Made by a program: the position numbers and the translations under genes. DNA of 64,000 bases from Amyelois transitella (Eukaryota; Arthropoda; Insecta; Lepidoptera; Pyralidae), in the NCBI RefSeq assembly GCF_032362555.1, contig NC_083514.1, positions 4,387,001 to 4,451,000 of the forward strand. Direction: 5' to 3'. The notes below the pieces were generated by a model. The model made no database searches. It was not told the origin of the DNA and was given only the letters and a program-made list of their open reading frames with translations. Shown here one piece after another: positions 13,001 to 26,830 of the stretch; position 1 is the first letter of the stretch, and every line of letters begins with the position of its first letter.

Positions 13001-13180
13001 GCTCAAACCACAGGGTCAAGAGATTTAAAATTTGGCATGTAGGTTCCTTATGTGGTCTACGATTGAATTAAGCGAGAATTTTTGGGAATTTCCGCCGGAA
13101 CAAACAATTACGGGATTTTTCGTGTTACGCCGACGAAACCGCGGGAGTACTCCAGTAACGTATAATCTTTTGTGAATGGC
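13001..13180 (+). mobile_element. Helitron-like remnant
   Basis: Contains the common segment AAATTTGGCATGTAGGTTCC and a CGACGAAACCGCGGGAGTAC 3'-like segment, shared in pattern with the remnant at 15337-15515. Ends are not preserved. Confidence 0.5.
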
Positions 13181-13369
13181 GAGTTCCGTGAACGTAAGTA
13201 CACGTCATCGGAGGCTGTGTCGATTACGTCATAGTGCACACGGCACTGTCCCACGCGTGGGCGATAGCACCTGTCTTCGCCCACGGCACTTAACTATTGA
13301 TACTTATTGTAATAATCAATTGGTAGACTATTGGTAAACAACATGGCGATAAAAGATAAAATAAACCGA

Positions 13370-13455
13370 CGAACTTGCACGAAGAGTGATGAATGTGGAT
13401 GAAGCGAAAGATGTATGCGAAGGGATCTTCGCAAATAGAAGTAAAAATGCAGTCC
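13370..13455 (+). mobile_element. RTE LINE 3' fragment
   Basis: Matches the ATGAATGTGGATGAAGCGAA...GTATGCG motif of the RTE 3' end. Confidence 0.7.
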
Positions 13456-14798
13456 TTTCTTGTATCCTATAAGTAACTGGACGCTATTTTAATACACAAT
13501 ATATAGCAAATGCCCTAAAAGGGAGCTAAGTTAGATGAAAGGAAAAGTCTTTACAGTCGGCGGTAAGTTATTTGAAATTTGATGAAGAAAGATCATGTTG
13601 AGCAAAAGCCCAATAATTGTGGCACTTTCATCCACCGGTATTAGATAAATTGGTGAACTCAAAAAAAGTATTTTCCATTTTCAAAAAAAAAATGAAATGT
13701 TTTCTGCCAAGTCTTCTAAATAGGTCGCTCCCAGTTGTGGTATCAACTGGCCTCATTCATTAAGGCGTCTATTCCAAGACAAACAGCAATAGTCACAATC
13801 CTGCTCAGTGCTAGGCTAAATATGATTTGTGGGACGAATCTCGCGAGCGGCGACAAAGACGTGCGGAGAATGACCTCGATATACCTGTGACAGTAAGCTT
13901 TATTCTCACCCTGCCTGATTAAGTACATACATAAAATCATGCTTTTTCCTCGATGCAGAGACTACATCTTTGCACTTACAACAATCCTTTTATCACTTTT
14001 ACAACTTATTTTTACTCTAAAACTCCTTACTCTTTTCTAATATAATGATAGTATTTTTTTTCTTACGAAGAAAAAACAAAATAACCTATCTAAAAACAAA
14101 GTAAAGTATTATTATATTACTATGTTTTCGAGCAGGGAAACACAAACCATCCGTCTTCCTATTGCCAACCCTAATTTTAGGCGCTCGGCAAGTAAAAAAA
14201 TCAAATGTTTCATCTAACGAGGTCTCAAATATAAAACTAACAGGAAATAAACTTGAAGCAATTTAAAGATTTGAATACATTTCTAAATGCTGTGATACCT
14301 GCCTGGCTAAACTCGAAATCGGTTTAACAAGGTTTTATAACATACATATTTAATTATATTATATTAAGCTTTTATTTATTTTAACGTAAATGACAGAATA
14401 TACTCTCAAGAAAAGTTATCATATTTATACACACACACACGCATTCATATACATATATAATATATTCATATCACACATTCAATACATAGTCAAGCGAACT
14501 AGCATTTAAAATAGTACATTTGTTGAATGATGCGTGCCTAATCAGTTTCCATGCTGTTGTGGTTATTATTTGTTATACTGACATAACACATCCTTGACAT
14601 AGTATCAACAGTGTACAAGTCTACAGTACAACATAGTACAACTATAAGTCTTCCGTTAGTCATGTCGTGCACGAGATGTTATGTAAATACTTGTTTTTGA
14701 ATCACTAGAACGGAGTAAATAAATCATCAATCCAAAATCAACATGATAATACGCAGCTCTAAGTAAAAAAAAAGGAATAATTTTATCGTTTTATTAAA

Positions 14799-15030
14799 GT
14801 GCCGTGTGGTTCCCGGCACTTTATAATATTATCGCTCCCTTTCTTTCCTATGGATGACGTAAAAGGTGAGTAGGGGATAGACTTCTAAACTTGAGATTCT
14901 TCTTTTTGGTGATGGGCTAGTAATCTGTCAATTTTTTAATCTCAATTTCATCAAGTCATATAGTTGAACGTGGCCTTTCAGTCTTTTTGAGATTATTGGC
15001 TCTGGGGTACCTATACAGGTAGTAAGGGAT
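14799..15030 (+). mobile_element. SINE-like repeat (family A), nearly full, tail lost
   Basis: Head GTGCCGTGTGGTTCCCGGCA intact. The body is diverged and the copy stops at GGCTCTGGGGTAC, before the 3' hairpin. Confidence 0.75.
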
Positions 15031-15336
15031 AAAAACGAATAAATGTTACCAACGATCCTGAGTCCGGATTTCATCAGAAGTAGGTACGAGCGGCGATTCA
15101 GGCCTCTTGAATTATATAGAGCTTGGTTGCATAACGTGGACAAGTTTGGCGTACACCACTAGACTATATTTGGAATTCAATTGACTTTCGTAAGCCAATG
15201 AATGGATTTGTCTACATCTTGCCGATGCACACTTCCCCAAACCGTTGATTGACCCGTGAAAGCACACCGCAAGCCGAGTGATTGTTTGTAAATATTGCAA
15301 ACCATTATTGCTACTTGTAATCAATACATGGTACAC

Positions 15337-15515
15337 ATCTATATATAAAACTTTTACGATACTGAGTAACTGACATACAATGCCCAGACCAAACCGCTGG
15401 GTCTAAGAACCTTTAAATTTGGTATGTTTCTTATGTGATCTAGGGGTGCGCTAAGAATGGGTTTCCTGAAATTCACTCATGATTTTACGCGGATGACCTC
15501 CAGTTACTATTATAT
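15337..15515 (+). mobile_element. Helitron-like 5' remnant
   Basis: Starts TCTATATATAAAACTTTTAC and carries the AAATTTGGTATGT segment typical of nonautonomous lepidopteran Helitrons. No CTAG end was found. Confidence 0.55.
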
Positions 15516-17724
15516 TTTGATACAAAAAACGATCTTAGATGACTTTTGATTAATGTAACGTATTTGGCCTAGAAGATATGGGATTTGACCTAAATTATGA
15601 ACATTAAAACTTAGCAAATTATTCCGTTAATACAAATAGAAACTACGGGAAACAATTTTTGTAACGTTACTCTCAATAAAGCACAGCTGCCTTTATATCA
15701 CGGTCTATTAAGACGCCTTAATGAATGTACAAAATGTTATTAAATAGGTTTACTGTCGATACGACGGCGGTAAACAGGCGTTTCTCGTAAATATTGTTAT
15801 TGAGATTTGATTAATACGTATACGAATTATGCGGCTGTATAAATGAGATTCAGCTTTTTTCGAAATCTGACAACATCGCCAATTTGAGCATAATGTAAGC
15901 AACTTTTTATATAAATATACCACCAAACATAGAACAGCACTATGCAATAGCGCATACCGCGGCGGAACCATAGCGGGCCGATGACGTAAAAGGATGTTTT
16001 CAGCGAGTCGGCAACCGTGGCCGTCTGTTTATCGTCGAAGAACAGTTAACGGGCGCAAGAGTTCGCCTATGGTGAACTGCAGCTGTAAAAATACACAAAA
16101 TTACCTCTCGCTAGTACCTAATCGCAAAACGCAATTAGAGATGCAAACTGATTCTAATCTCTCTCATCTCCCGCGTGTTCCCGATTGCACCCTCTAGATA
16201 AGTGTTGCTGACCCGGGGTCCGCCGCAAGGTGATTTAAATATCTATAAGTATCAACTCTACACGTGCAATATTCTGTAAATCATAAAAAAGCTCCTACAA
16301 ATCTTGAATTCCCTATCTGAAAAACCTATAAAATTACTAAAGAAATTATCTTTTTAAAAAAACTTCCCTTAAATACTTGCCGATTTTCTTGCTATATCGC
16401 TATAATATTATCGATAATATCGGATTTTCGATATATCATCGGAACCCTAGTCGCAATAAGGTGGATGTGCACACCGATGATACCTATCCTGAACCCGTTA
16501 CGCAACTGACGACGACGCCCACGATGGTACTGTAGTGCTGTAAACAAGCACGTGTGTAGGAGAGCCCACTGATAGCATAAAATTAGGAAAATGTTCTAGT
16601 AAACATAGTAAAAACAAACGCACAGGTACGTATTCACGGGCTGAAAGGAAAAATCAAATTAAGGCATATAAAGATAAAAATGTCAAAACGGTACTCATGC
16701 ATGTTGCTGGATTTAGGTTATTTTAGGTTTCAGCGCCATAAGCCTGCGCAGTGCAGTGGAATGTAGGGACACCTTTTGATTGTATCCTGACCTAATATAA
16801 AGAAGCAATTTTAGTCATTCACTTAGGCTTCGCCGGCTGTTTTTGATGATTATCTTTTAGTTCAATTAAGTTTTTTATTTTATTCGGCAGAGATAAAACC
16901 TTTCGATATCATAAATGTGACAAATAATCTGACTTAAGTCTATTCTTGGCTCTCATTGTACAGATTTTCAGAATTTTTTAGAAGAAAGTCAGTCTGCCAA
17001 CTATTAACTGCCGGACTGATACATTAAATAAATCTAAATAAATACCATTACGTAAGAGAAATTCTTATACGTGTTGTAGGTATTATGTGAGACGTGAGAC
17101 ATTTTTAGACGATCATTTGTAATAAATATTTCCACACTTGAAGACTATAATTTTCGTCCAAAATATTGCTCCTGCTCAAAACCCACGGGCCGCACGCATT
17201 TATGTTTCTATGTACTGCTAATTATTTAAAAATAAGCTAGTGCCGTGCCGCCGATCGACGGCATAATCATAAATTTAAGGAATAAAAAATTCTTCCTAGT
17301 TCTTGCCAAGCTGAAAACATCTCAATGAAAATAAACCTTTTTTTTATTTGAATACTATTTCAGGGATATTTTAGAAAACACTTTAGCACCCAGAACTTTT
17401 TATAAAAGATACTTCATGCAACAGATTTTTGTAATAAGAGTATTGGTTTCAGGCTATTGAAGTAGTTTGTGAACAGAACATGATGTAGTTCTACACCAAT
17501 GAGTACAATGACCGCGCCTTGTCTAATTTTTCAACGCAATGAGAAAAATATCAAAGCTCCATAAATAAAGTTGAGTTTAAAGCTAATTTTATAGGCATTG
17601 ACGCAAATCTATGGGTATAAATCACAACAAATTTTTCTACAAGTCTATGAAAAATTGCATATAAAGCTACTTTCTATAGTTTTAATCATATGAGATTTAT
17701 TCTTTCTTTACTTCTAGTAGTCTG

Positions 17725-17924
17725 ATAAAAGATAATATAGTAATTACTACATTGATCAGGGTCAAGAAATGTAGTCTTTTTGTTTTTTTATTTTCACTGC
17801 AATTAATTTCACTGCGGATCAGAAATAAAAGATAATATAGTAATTACTACATTGGTCAGTGTCAAGAAATGTAGTTTTTTGTTTTTTATTTTCACTGCAA
17901 TTAATTTCACTGCGGATCAAAAAT
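17725..17924 (+). repeat. Tandem duplication, two ~100-base units
   Basis: Units begin at 17725 and 17825, each with AAAAGATAATATAGTAATTA followed by the same TTTCACTGCAATTAATTTCA segment. The period is exactly 100 bases and the units differ at a few sites and small T-run indels. Confidence 0.9.
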
Positions 17925-19017
17925 AAGCATTGTATTTACAACAACACAATTCTTCAAACGGTAACAAAGCAGTCATACTTTGAGTACCTACATACATTTA
18001 GACATGTACGAACTAAATTATTTCGAATAAATATGACGCCCCGTTTTCCGACTTAAATAAAGCTGAGGATAAACTGAAGATCAGTAAGCCAGAACCGCAA
18101 CCTTGGCGTAGCACATGACGGTAGTTATACGAACACAACAATCACGACGACTGATTAATCTGAATTTATAGCCATTGGCAGCCGGGCGGAACACAACACA
18201 ATTAGTTGAAACACTTGTAAATTGTCTCAGACACTGTAAAATAACTTTCCAAAGCTATCTCTTGCACGACAAACATTTCCTTGGCTACGCTCGACGTCTG
18301 AACAATATGGTTGCCGCTTCACTGCTACTGAATTTAGTGCCAAATTAAACATCGTCCATCAAATGAAACATTCGCATTTAACGTGGTCAACTTTCAGTCG
18401 GATTAATTTCTTAGTGCCCACGTATATCTATTCTTACCGCTTCTACTAGTTTAATAATGGGGTAGCGGGATTATTTACGAGATGAGCTGATTCTCGTTTC
18501 TGATTCTGATTCTCGTTGATGAGTGGCATTTTCTGCGCTTTTGATATGGACTACAACTTATTTACAATTTATTATTTAATTTACAGGACGCATTAGCAGG
18601 AAAATGTGATTGGCGGCGATTGGTTACCGCCTCCGACGGCGTTGTGTTGTGATGCTGTTCACACGTGTTGGCCTCCATTCATTCGTCATGTTTCACGTGA
18701 GTCTACCCAGCAAGCTCTGGCAGATTGCCGCGTGACGATTCACGACACAATATTCATGGAAAACATTAAATCTTTAGAATATCAATTAAATAATGCCTTT
18801 GAAAGAAATTCATTGAGAAAAAACTACTTATCTATTTTATAAAAACAGTAAAAAACGACAACCGAAATATTATTAGTTGAGTTTTGAATTTTCCATGATG
18901 CCAAGAAATTAAGTCAATATTAATTATTTAATAACGCATTCAGTTAATTAATCCAATTTTGGTTTAAAGCCAATGAGAACACTGGTCTGGTAAGGTACGA
19001 CAAATTTGAAATTGTAT

Positions 19018-19270
19018 ATACATTCATATAATCAGGTCTATATCCCTTGCGGGGTAGACAGAGCCGACAGACTTGAAAAGAGTGATAGGCTACGTTCAGC
19101 TGTTTGGCTAATTAATAGAATCGAGATTCAAATAGCGACAAGTTGCTAACCCATCGCCTTGAAGAATTCCAAATTTATAAGCCTATCTCTTAATCGCCTT
19201 TTACAACATCCATGGCAACGATATGGAGTTATCTTATTCTTTTTTATTGGTTCCGGGAACCACGCGGCAC
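19018..19270 (-). mobile_element. SINE-like repeat (family A), full length
   Basis: Minus-strand copy from the tail hairpin (low coordinates) to the GTGCCGCGTGGTTCCCGGAA-type head near 19270. Confidence 0.85.
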
Positions 19271-20449
19271 GTAAATTGACGCCCGGTGAAAATGTTGATG
19301 TAGATATAAATGTACTAAAGTAATGTTGACATCAAGAAGCGACACCTTGTATCCTAATTTGAAATTAAATCTTTTTCTATACAAACAGTTATTTGTTTAT
19401 ATACCTATTAAATACTTTATTATATACTTACTGAATAAAATAATGCATTATTGTAGAATATTAAAGTTGAATTATTTGAATTCCTCATAAACAATATCAC
19501 TTTGAAAAAAATCTAAAAATGTTAGAAGATTTCTTTATGGAACTTAACCTGTGGCACAGAAAGGGTGTTCGGTCGGATGTCGATAAGCATTATAATCGCG
19601 GTAGGCTATTCACCAAATAACAAACGAGCAAAGCGAGCTCTGTTTTAGGTCAACGCTGAACAAATACCAAACGGGTCGGTCGGACGCTTCCGTGGTCTAT
19701 TTCTGGATTGCATATAAACGATGCCGAGGACTGCGTTCTGCGTACCTACCGTTCGCGACTTTTGCAACGTGAGTTAATCAAGCAACAAACGCAATTTTGG
19801 TATTTTATACGAATGCAATATTTACAAGCATGTCATGGCAGGCATGCCTCCTGAAAATGTATTAACTAAGTATTATATCATCATTACGAGTAAAATATTG
19901 CATTAGGTCTATTCAGGAAAACCACGAAAGTTAAACGCTGAAATTCTTTCGTTAAAATTACCATCAGGTAAGATTTGGCAGAGTGCGGAAGCAATCATTC
20001 GAATTTCGCAGAGTGGACGGCACGATTGAGTCGGTCGTCGTCTCCACTCCTATAATCTAAATAAGGAGCAAAAGTTCAACGGCCCGTGCCGACTGACTAG
20101 GAAGAAAATATCCAGAGACAACACGTTGTTTTGTGTCACGGATTTGTCCACTTTTTATCTTGATGACGTTTTAATTCATTAGACAAACAACAGATTCCAG
20201 AGCAGCGGATATCTGGAAGAAAACCGCGCCGCCTGTACGAGAATTTGACTTAATCCACCAATCCTTAATATGAGTCTAGAGGAAGTTCACTCCAGGAATT
20301 CATACTTTATCAAGAACGATAATACGTAATTGAAGGGAAAAAATCAGAACAAGATATATGTACGTACAAAGCAGACTCTAAGATTAAACTATGAAAACAA
20401 TGCTTGACGAATTATGATGACACTTATAATTACGATGACAATCATTTAC

Positions 20450-20502
20450 GTATATCCCTTGCGGGATAGACAGAGCCAACAGTTTGAAAAGACTGACAAG
20501 AC
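20450..20502 (-). mobile_element. SINE-like repeat (family A), 3' fragment
   Basis: About 50 bases covering the 3' hairpin and the AAGACTGTTGGCTCTGTC segment; the rest is missing. Confidence 0.7.
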
Positions 20503-21220
20503 ATCAGATAATACTTATTGAAAAAAATTAATAAGAAACTGTTTAAAAAATATAATACGATAAAGACGAATGAAGAAAATTATTCTGAGAAAATTCTTAT
20601 TATATAGGTCAATTCTCGAGAGCTCGTTTCGCTCGTCACCTGCGTTACCTGAAATATGTGTTGTAAAATGTGATATTTAGATTAAAGAAAATGGGCCTAA
20701 ATGTCAAAAGTCTGGAAGAACACTTTCCCTTGGCGGCGGCGATACTGACGCGTATGACGTACACCTTTGGCAAGCGTTAGGGCGTGAGACAGGAATTGCG
20801 TAAAGGTGTCGTGAACACTTCATTCGAACTGTCTCCGACGAACTTTTCAAGACGAAAGTACCGAAATACCATTAGCGTCCGTCAACAACGATAGAAATAG
20901 CAGGTTTAAGAGATACAGTCAACAACTTAATTGTTTTGAGAAAGGCAAATTGTAAGAAGAAAATACAATAAAATCCTCAATGTTGGGTGAGAAGAGAAAA
21001 AAGATAGAAACTACTTAGATGTCCAAAATAAGTAAAGGGTAACTATATAGAAATGGATGCTAGAATAATTTAGAAATGTTAGAAATATCATAGTGGTTGT
21101 GCGTCAGTCTGATCTGTAAACGATTTAAATGGTGTCTGCTCGAGATCGCAGTAATTTTAAGTTCATAACATTACTAGCCATGATATACTTTAGCAATAAT
21201 TTCAAATTATAAATTATTTA

Positions 21221-21483
21221 CATACATACATACATATGATCACGTCTATATCCCTTGCGGGGTAGACAGAGCCAACAGTCTTGAAAAGACTGAATGGCCA
21301 CGTTCAGCTATTTGGCTTAATGATAGAACCGAGATTCAAATAGTGACAGGTTGCTAGCCCATCGCCTAAAAGAGGAATCCTAAGTTTATAAGCCTATCCC
21401 TTAGTCGCCTTTTACGACATCCATGGGAAAGAGATGGAGTGGTCCTATTCTTTTTTGTAATAGTGCCGGGAACCACACGGCAC
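21221..21483 (-). mobile_element. SINE-like repeat (family A), best full-length copy
   Basis: On the minus strand this reads from head GTGCCGTGTGGTTCCCGGCA (21483) through CCATGGATGTCGTAAAAGGC, GGGCTAGCAACCTGTCAC and the 3' hairpin to a CATA/TATG repeat tail (21221). No clear tRNA, 7SL or 5S promoter boxes were seen, so it is not a standard tRNA SINE. The 3' end mirrors the RTE LINE, suggesting mobilisation by that LINE. Confidence 0.88.
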
Positions 21484-24400
21484 TATAAATATTTTCCTTA
21501 TTTTCCTATAAATTATTTTCCTTATAAAAGCCTGGATACTAAACTTCTTAAGCAGAACGCAGTGATAAATGCAACCAAGAACACGCAAAGATGTGATTTT
21601 AAAAAAAGAAGAGCATTTTATTCGCTTCTGTGAGACATAATAGCTCACGTAATCCAATTGCTTGAAGACAAAAAATATATTTGCTCATGGCGACGCACCG
21701 CTAAACAGCCAGGGAGGGCGACACGAGCTTGTAAAATTATTGAACTAAACTACGAAACCTAAACGTGGAAAAAATCTTGGAGCCGTTCCAAGCAGCTGAT
21801 TGATGAGGATGGTCATTTCGTACACGGCCAATCCAGAGGTTTTTCATATTATTTAGCAAAGTAGTGAACGAGTCTATTTTTGTGACGCGAAAAACAAGCC
21901 ACCTCAAATTTTGCCACCTGACTACAAAAGCACATCTAGGTACTTATATAAACTACAAGTAAATATTTTAGTGACTAGTAAAACATGAATGAATTTCTAT
22001 TTTTACGTTGGCCGATATTGGAATAGTTCCATGAGATAAATAATGGCGATGAAGGTTCAATCGGGAATATGCTGCGTTGAAAGTGAAATCCCGAATCTAG
22101 CAATAAACTCTTGGATATGATAAAATGTATCAAATTATTAAGCGTCGTATTGACTTAAAAAACTAAAAGCATTGACTTTATCAAGTCCACGATTTTACAG
22201 AAGACTAATTTAAGTTAATTGCGATTTGAAACTTGAAATTTTATAAGACAATTAACTAGCAACTGTTTAAATCTGTTCTATTCTATTTCTATCTAGCCCG
22301 TAAGAGATAATAAAATATATATTAAATAAATTATATTATATTAGAGATAATAAAAAAAAATGTATGCTCGTGATACGTATTTTCGCCAATTCCCCGGAAA
22401 GAACTTTTTCTACCGACATAAGTGTTGTTTTAATTTTTGATAGTTTAAAAACATATTTTGTATTTTTGATTGTAGATCAATTGGCATCAATGTTGTTCCC
22501 CAGACTCACCAAATTGCGGATTTGCCAAGCATTCGAACGTTCAAAAAAGAGGAACGTGAAGGCTAATTACCTGAAAATATAAAATAAACAATTAGTATTG
22601 TCGCATAGTCATTATTCTAAAGTCAAATATTTTGTTTGGTGGTTTACAAAATATAATTAAAAGCAATTCAGGATATTCATTATCTTAGATCACTTTAACT
22701 GCTCGTTTATCCAGTAATTCTATGTATTAAAGATAATGTCTACGTTATTGATACGAATAGTCATCGCGCGATACATAAGAAATTAATCGTCGCACTAGTC
22801 TAGAAATACCTAAATAAAAAATATAAATTTAATTCAAAATCCACCAGTTGTAACCATGTCAGAGGTTGAAAGTTGTAAAGCGATCTTGACTAGAAACTCT
22901 GACAACTGGTTATGCAGAATGTTAAGGTTGCACTGACAGCAACTTGTCGAACCGCCGACATGGCAAAACACAGCAAACGGAAAAATGGAAAAAGAACAAC
23001 ATCGAAAAGCATAATTATCTAAGGGCGAACGGAAACACTCACAAGATGAAAAAGAATTAAATGACATTGACAAAATAATTAGTAACGAACATTACGAAGT
23101 ATTAATTGCTGGCGCCTGAAAACGTGCGACAAAAAGTATTGAGTATGCGTAAATAAAGGAAGTCTGGTAAACAAGTTTGACAGCACCGTCTGATTCGGTC
23201 TGTCTACCCACGCAATGATTCCTCTTTAAATTAGGCCTGAAGATAGTAAATGTACTAAAGATTTCTTACAGTTTGCAAAATGAAAACTTTAATAACACCC
23301 AAACATCAATTTATACAAACAAGAATACTGAAAATTTTTTACTTAAGAACTCCAAGATATTTTACTTCGTTTCTATGGAGTTTTTTAGAATGTTTAATTT
23401 TTATAAAAGACCAAAAGATAGTTTTTGAGACAGTTCTTAAGTACTTCATTTCCACCAAACCAATATAGTATATCGATACAAAAAGTCAACTTTTAAACAA
23501 CTACTAACACTAAACCACATAACATTGTAGGGAAATCCTATATATATTCTTGACGCTAATTTTCATGTGACAAATCTCATATTTGTATCCAAACACGTAA
23601 CCAGTTTAATGAAACTATGAATTCACCTGCACCTGTTTAATAGGTCAGGCGGCTGAAGTTCGTTAATCTCTGAACTGACATTATTTTCGCGACGGTGCGC
23701 CACGACCAGCGTACCAACAGGCCAAAAGGATCGGTCATTCTGGCTTCGTACCAAAGAACGCGATCGCCGGCCTAACTAATGTGCATTTCGCGACCCAAGT
23801 TGGCATTTTGTTTGGTAACAAATGGCTGATACTAATACACTACACTCCATTAGGTTATTTTGGATCCACTTTTCTATATTCCTAATAACTAGCAAATAAT
23901 ATGAGAGGCATTCCGCAAACTCAAATTGAAATCAAAGTCTTCTCATCTGTGTCGAGTACCGACGGGCAACTCAGTTTTAGCAACAAATATAAGATGACTT
24001 ATCAAAAAGCTTTAAAAATTGTATCTTGAGATTTAATTTTTATAAATAAACGAAACGGACGAATTGTCCCATCCCAATATCAAACTGAGAACGAACTTTA
24101 AAGAAACGGGATATATGCCCATATCTGTGATCAATTTTAGCAAAATTGGTAAAAATAAAAATATAAAACGTACAAGACTTGAGCCAATTCTTTAATACGA
24201 ATCAAGCAACACAGTAGCGGGATAAGCAATAAATACGGTGTTGATATTGGACGTGTGCGAGTGACAGGTGCGTAGCGTGACTGTTATTTTAAACGAGCTA
24301 ATAATCTATTTATAATGTTTGTACTGTAAATAGATTAATGACACATCTGGTGGTGTGATATCATTAAAAAAAGGCCGACCATGATTTCTGAGAAGGTGTG

Positions 24401-25782
24401 TCTGTAAATCAATATTATAATCATGGAATAATGAAGACACCAGAGTGGGAGGTTTTATTCCTCTATTCTAATGTCCGGAATTTCCAAAATTACTTCTTAA
24501 GCGTATGCCTATGTCATAAAAGAGTATTTGCTTCCTAAAGATATGCCAAATTTCAGCAAAATCCATATCATCATTAGCGTTGATGTCTTCATCTCAACGA
24601 GGTTTCCAGAAAGGATTAGATAAAAACATGATCGAGAAAAACAAAGTATGAAATAATTGCATTTATTTCAATTGAGCCAGTAGCCAAAATACCGATCTTG
24701 ATCGGTAGTGGTGCGTATCAGGACAATTACATGTTTCGCAAACTTATGGCCCGTATTTCCATCGTTGAACTCGAATGGATGTTGCGAAATTCACGAGACC
24801 AAGCGCCAAGCGCACTGTTCAGCCAGGCGCAGAGGATGACGCCCTCGGATGACATTGCACAGTCAGAAATAAGTCTGCGGACTAAACAAACCCAGCATTT
24901 CCGGCGACCACGTTACCAGTGACACAGATTAATCTCATAAGCGTAAAAGCTGTAGCAATAAAAAGAAGGGAGGACAATTCTTAAAGGAATTGAGATTTGC
25001 AACTCTACCACCAAACACGGACTAATTTATGTAGCGTAAAATAATAAGATAGATGCGGCGGACTTCGAGCTCCTCTTCAGAGAGCAGATGGAGGTAGCGG
25101 TGAGGAAGTATTAGATTAACAGCAAGAGAAAGAAGAAGAATAATAATACAGATTTTGAGACAGATTTATCTGTTATATTTAAACCCACATCACATCATAG
25201 TGACTTTTATTTTTCAAAATAATCAGCTAACCACATATCTTGACCACCGTGCGCCATGAATGGGCGTAATATTACGCAAGTTGGCTTGGCCTCCAGTCCC
25301 CTGACTCACTTTTACAAAATTATTACATCTTAAGTCTAAAGGAGACTGGAGATCCCGTATGCAGCTGCACAGTATTTATAATAAACAATGTTTCCGCTTT
25401 CAGATTATATGCAATAAATATTTACTGCTTTGGCAATAAGTACTCATCCCAATGTTGCCAACCAAGGCGCAACCCATGCACTATCAAAATTTATGAAATC
25501 TCATGTAGAGTCAAGCTTATAATTACATGGCTAACACAATGCTTTTGACGTCATATCCGTAGTATTTTGTTTACAATGCAAACTAGTTATGAGGATTCAA
25601 ATAACAACAACTTTTTAAAAAAGGAAACGACACATGTCTGGTGTTTACGAGAGCACTACTGTACCTCCCATTAATATTGAAGAACATTAATTTCCATCTG
25701 ATTAATTAATGAAATAACTTGTAAAAAGAGCTTATTAACGAATAACAATAATCTTAATATAACTAACGATAATCTTAATATA

Positions 25783-26037
25783 GTGCCGTGTGGTTCCCGA
25801 TACTAATACAAAAAAGAATAGGACCACTCCATCTCTTTCCCATGGATGGCGAAAAAGGCGACTAAGGTATAGGCTTACAAGTTTGGAATTCTTTTTTGGG
25901 CGATGGGCTAGCAACCTGTCATTATTTGAATCTCATCATTAAGCCAAATAGCTGAACGTGGCCATTCAGTCTTTTCAAGACTATTGGCTCTGTCTACCCC
26001 GCAAGGGATATAGACGTGACCATATGTATGTATGTAT
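25783..26037 (+). mobile_element. SINE-like repeat (family A), full length
   Basis: Plus-strand copy with head, body, 3' hairpin and a TATG-repeat tail. Confidence 0.88.
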
Positions 26038-26769
26038 TAATATAACTAAGCTGTATAATTAGCAAATACTATGCAAGTTTATAAACATTCATGTCATAAA
26101 TTGTCCTCACTGATGTTTGGCAGAATATTCAAGTTGCAAATTTCACAAATTATCCCGTTGGATGAATTATGGCATAGCGAGCCGATGCACACTCGACGAA
26201 GCATCGATGCGTTTGCCAAAAGAAGGATTATTACTAATCATCTGTAGTATGCCAAATATTACGTTATGTTTAAGCCAATCAATGACTAATTACAAAATTA
26301 TCAAATCTTTTGTAGATATCACCATAGACCGGTATCCTGCCAACACTGTCACGAATAAAATGTACGAATGGCGGCAAGATGAATTGTTAAACAATCTCTT
26401 AAGATCCCTCACGAATTACAATTGCACAAAGTAAGATTAATTCTCATAATCATTTCATTGCACGCTTGGCTCCGTGTAACAGAGCAACAAAATAAATATT
26501 GTAAAAAAAGTTATTTCTGTCGGCGTCCAGGGCCGCTGCGTTAAAACATTGGCGAATGAATGCAACGTGTATTTGTGAGGATGTTTACTATTATGATTGT
26601 CTGCCGATATACAGTAATTATGCACGATGCAAATTAAACATGGCCAATTATTACCGACACGTGTTGTGAATTCACTTAATTATTATATAAAGAAATTCCT
26701 TTCTGTCATGTGGAACACCAAAGTAGTTCCACCTATTAAACATACTCGTATCACATTTTTTTTTTGAAG

Positions 26770-26830
26770 TTATGAATGTGGATGGAGCGAAAGAAGTATA
26801 CGGTGATCGTGGCAGGTAGACAAATGAAAA
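26770..26830 (+). mobile_element. RTE LINE 3' fragment
   Basis: Short match to the ATGAATGTGGATG-AGCGAAAGAAGTAT motif of the RTE 3' end. Confidence 0.65.

Noticed and set aside
19700..19770. TATA box plus ATG and splice donor (possible nested promoter and first exon)
   Set aside because: The ATG lies only a few bases after TATAAA, upstream of any start the TATA box would set, so the arrangement is inconsistent. No partner exon found.
24698..24922. 74-codon ORF in a less AT-rich patch
   Set aside because: No family resemblance or supporting signals.
26117..26434. 105-codon plus-strand ORF
   Set aside because: No recognisable motif, no splice or promoter context, and within range of chance ORFs in a 27 kb intron.
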